A stretch of DNA of 64,000 bases. It comes from Lewinellaceae bacterium (GTDB lineage Bacteria; Bacteroidota; Bacteroidia; Chitinophagales; Saprospiraceae). Numbering within the stretch: position 1 is the stretch's first letter; each line of letters opens with the position of its first letter. The notes beneath the pieces are model-generated. The model searched no databases, was not told the DNA's origin, and was given only the letters and a program-made list of their open reading frames with translations. Made by a program: the position numbers and the translations under genes. Where the stretch lies: positions 2,856,501 to 2,920,500 of the forward strand of contig JACJYR010000001.1 of assembly GCA_020636005.1 (NCBI GenBank), read 5' to 3'. Shown here one piece after another: positions 63,239 through 64,000 of the stretch.

Positions 63239-63900
63239 GTGTGCCCCGAATGGGCATCGAAGATAACCGGTCAGGGCTACCGAAACAAAGATAGCCCAAA
63301 GCCGGAAGTCTTTCACTCTTGGGAGATGAAAGTTCTCCCCACGCTAAAGTAAGTATGCGTGTAGCAAGCCGCAAGGGTTTCCGCCGTGAGGCGGAGTCTG
63401 AAGTAAGCGGGACTGCAAAAGCTGGCATGTACGGACAGGAATCGCATAAGAGGCATGGATGGGCCGTCGAGGTGGCACGACCTGTCCCGACTCGTCGGGA
63501 ACACACCGAAGGCAGAACTTACAGCAGCCCATCTGTGTAGATGCGGGCAGCGTCAGCGGAAAGAGGGTGCACCTTACCGGGGGAGGCCTGGGATTGCCGG
63601 AGGCGACGCAGAGCGAACTTGTTTAGCAAAGGCTACCAGGAGTCAGCAGAAGCCATAGTAGCGGCTGGTTGAAATACCAGACCCGTGAAGGGCCGAACAT
63701 GGAACAGTCTTTCAGCGATCCGGTTCTTTTGCCGAATTGGAAGCCGAACGGCGGATATTGGCAGGACGGACAGGTACAGGAAAAGACAAGACGAAACTGA
63801 AAAGTGGCGTCGTTCCATGAACCGCCGTATTCGTGGTCCGAACGTACGGTGGTGTGAGAGGGCAGGGGCGGCTAATCTTGGTCGCCTCTCCCTACTCAAT
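63239..63900 (+). mobile_element. ORF-less group II intron, copy 2 (662 nt)
   Basis: Same length and ends as copy 1 and almost the same sequence, with two substitutions seen around 63770-63775. Again no intron-encoded protein. Sits between a hairpin and a further minus-strand gene end. Confidence 0.85.
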
Positions 63901-63943
63901 TTTTGGCTTTTTCACTCACTGTCAGCGTATTATACTGAAGGGG

Positions 63944-64000
63944 TTATTTTGACTTCATTTCTTTCTTTGCTTCTCTAATGTCTATTCTTGCTTTATGACC
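63944..64000 (-). CDS. C-terminal end of another minus-strand cassette gene (partial)
   Basis: From the right edge the minus strand reads GHKARIDIREAKKEMKSK and stops at 63944-63946 (TAA). Too short for family assignment. It continues the pattern of a minus-strand gene ending close to an intron 3' end (43 bp here). Confidence 0.45.
   Translation of the reverse strand, partial: GHKARIDIREAKKEMKSK

Overview
The window looks like a chromosome segment of a Bacteroidota bacterium, most likely of the Saprospiria/Saprospiraceae type. The support is a Bacteroidota-type long SecA, a secreted protein with a type B gliding/T9SS C-terminal domain, TAnnTTTG-like -7 promoter boxes, lipobox-bearing sulfatases, an initiator tRNA without encoded CCA, and moderate GC content. 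Family-level placement is inference.

Layout. 1-4.9 kb: a sulfatase/esterase block with its own formylglycine-generating enzyme (both catalytic Cys present). 5-17 kb: ordinary genes, mostly on the minus strand (tRNA-Met, SulP transporter, OmpH/Skp-like protein, secA, a secreted protein, a GH13 lipoprotein), a membrane P-loop protein with a degenerate Walker A, and an xisI/xisH pair whose xisH is broken by a frameshift and carries a 103-bp MITE. 17.2-38.7 kb: a large type III-A CRISPR locus. The plus-strand operon is cas6-cas10-csm2-csm3-csm4-csm5, followed by a 3-TM protein, a lipoprotein cytidine-deaminase-fold protein and a TIR-STING protein. Convergent to it on the minus strand are cas1-cas2-reverse transcriptase. 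A leader and an array of about 113 repeats follow, then a GxxExxY (PD-(D/E)XK) protein. 39-60.6 kb: housekeeping and membrane genes (uvrA, amt, tatA, gyrB, P450, fabD, folE, yqgE, an ECF sigma with its partner). 61-64 kb: a cassette-like region in which minus-strand genes alternate with plus-strand ORF-less group II introns, each intact copy 5 nt after a conserved-shape hairpin.

The most interesting system is the CRISPR locus. Cas10 keeps the GGDD cyclase motif but has no recognisable HD nuclease. No Csm6, Can or CARF/SAVED effector is present. The place where such an effector normally sits is taken by a TIR-STING protein, and no CD-NTase (the usual STING partner) is visible. This suggests, without proving it, that a Cas10-made cyclic nucleotide, or another signal, drives a STING-gated TIR NADase. 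Adaptation uses a stand-alone RT next to Cas1-Cas2. Several spacers are antisense to what look like translation-start regions of mRNAs, one looks like a tRNA 3' end, and three tile the same target, all consistent with acquisition from RNA. Two degenerate CRISPR repeats around a strong hairpin lie between the STING gene and the RT gene and may be a repeat-derived regulatory RNA. The array is mosaic, with repeat blocks that switch at hybrid repeats.

All coordinates, counts and motif calls come from reading the sequence by eye; no database or structure search was run.
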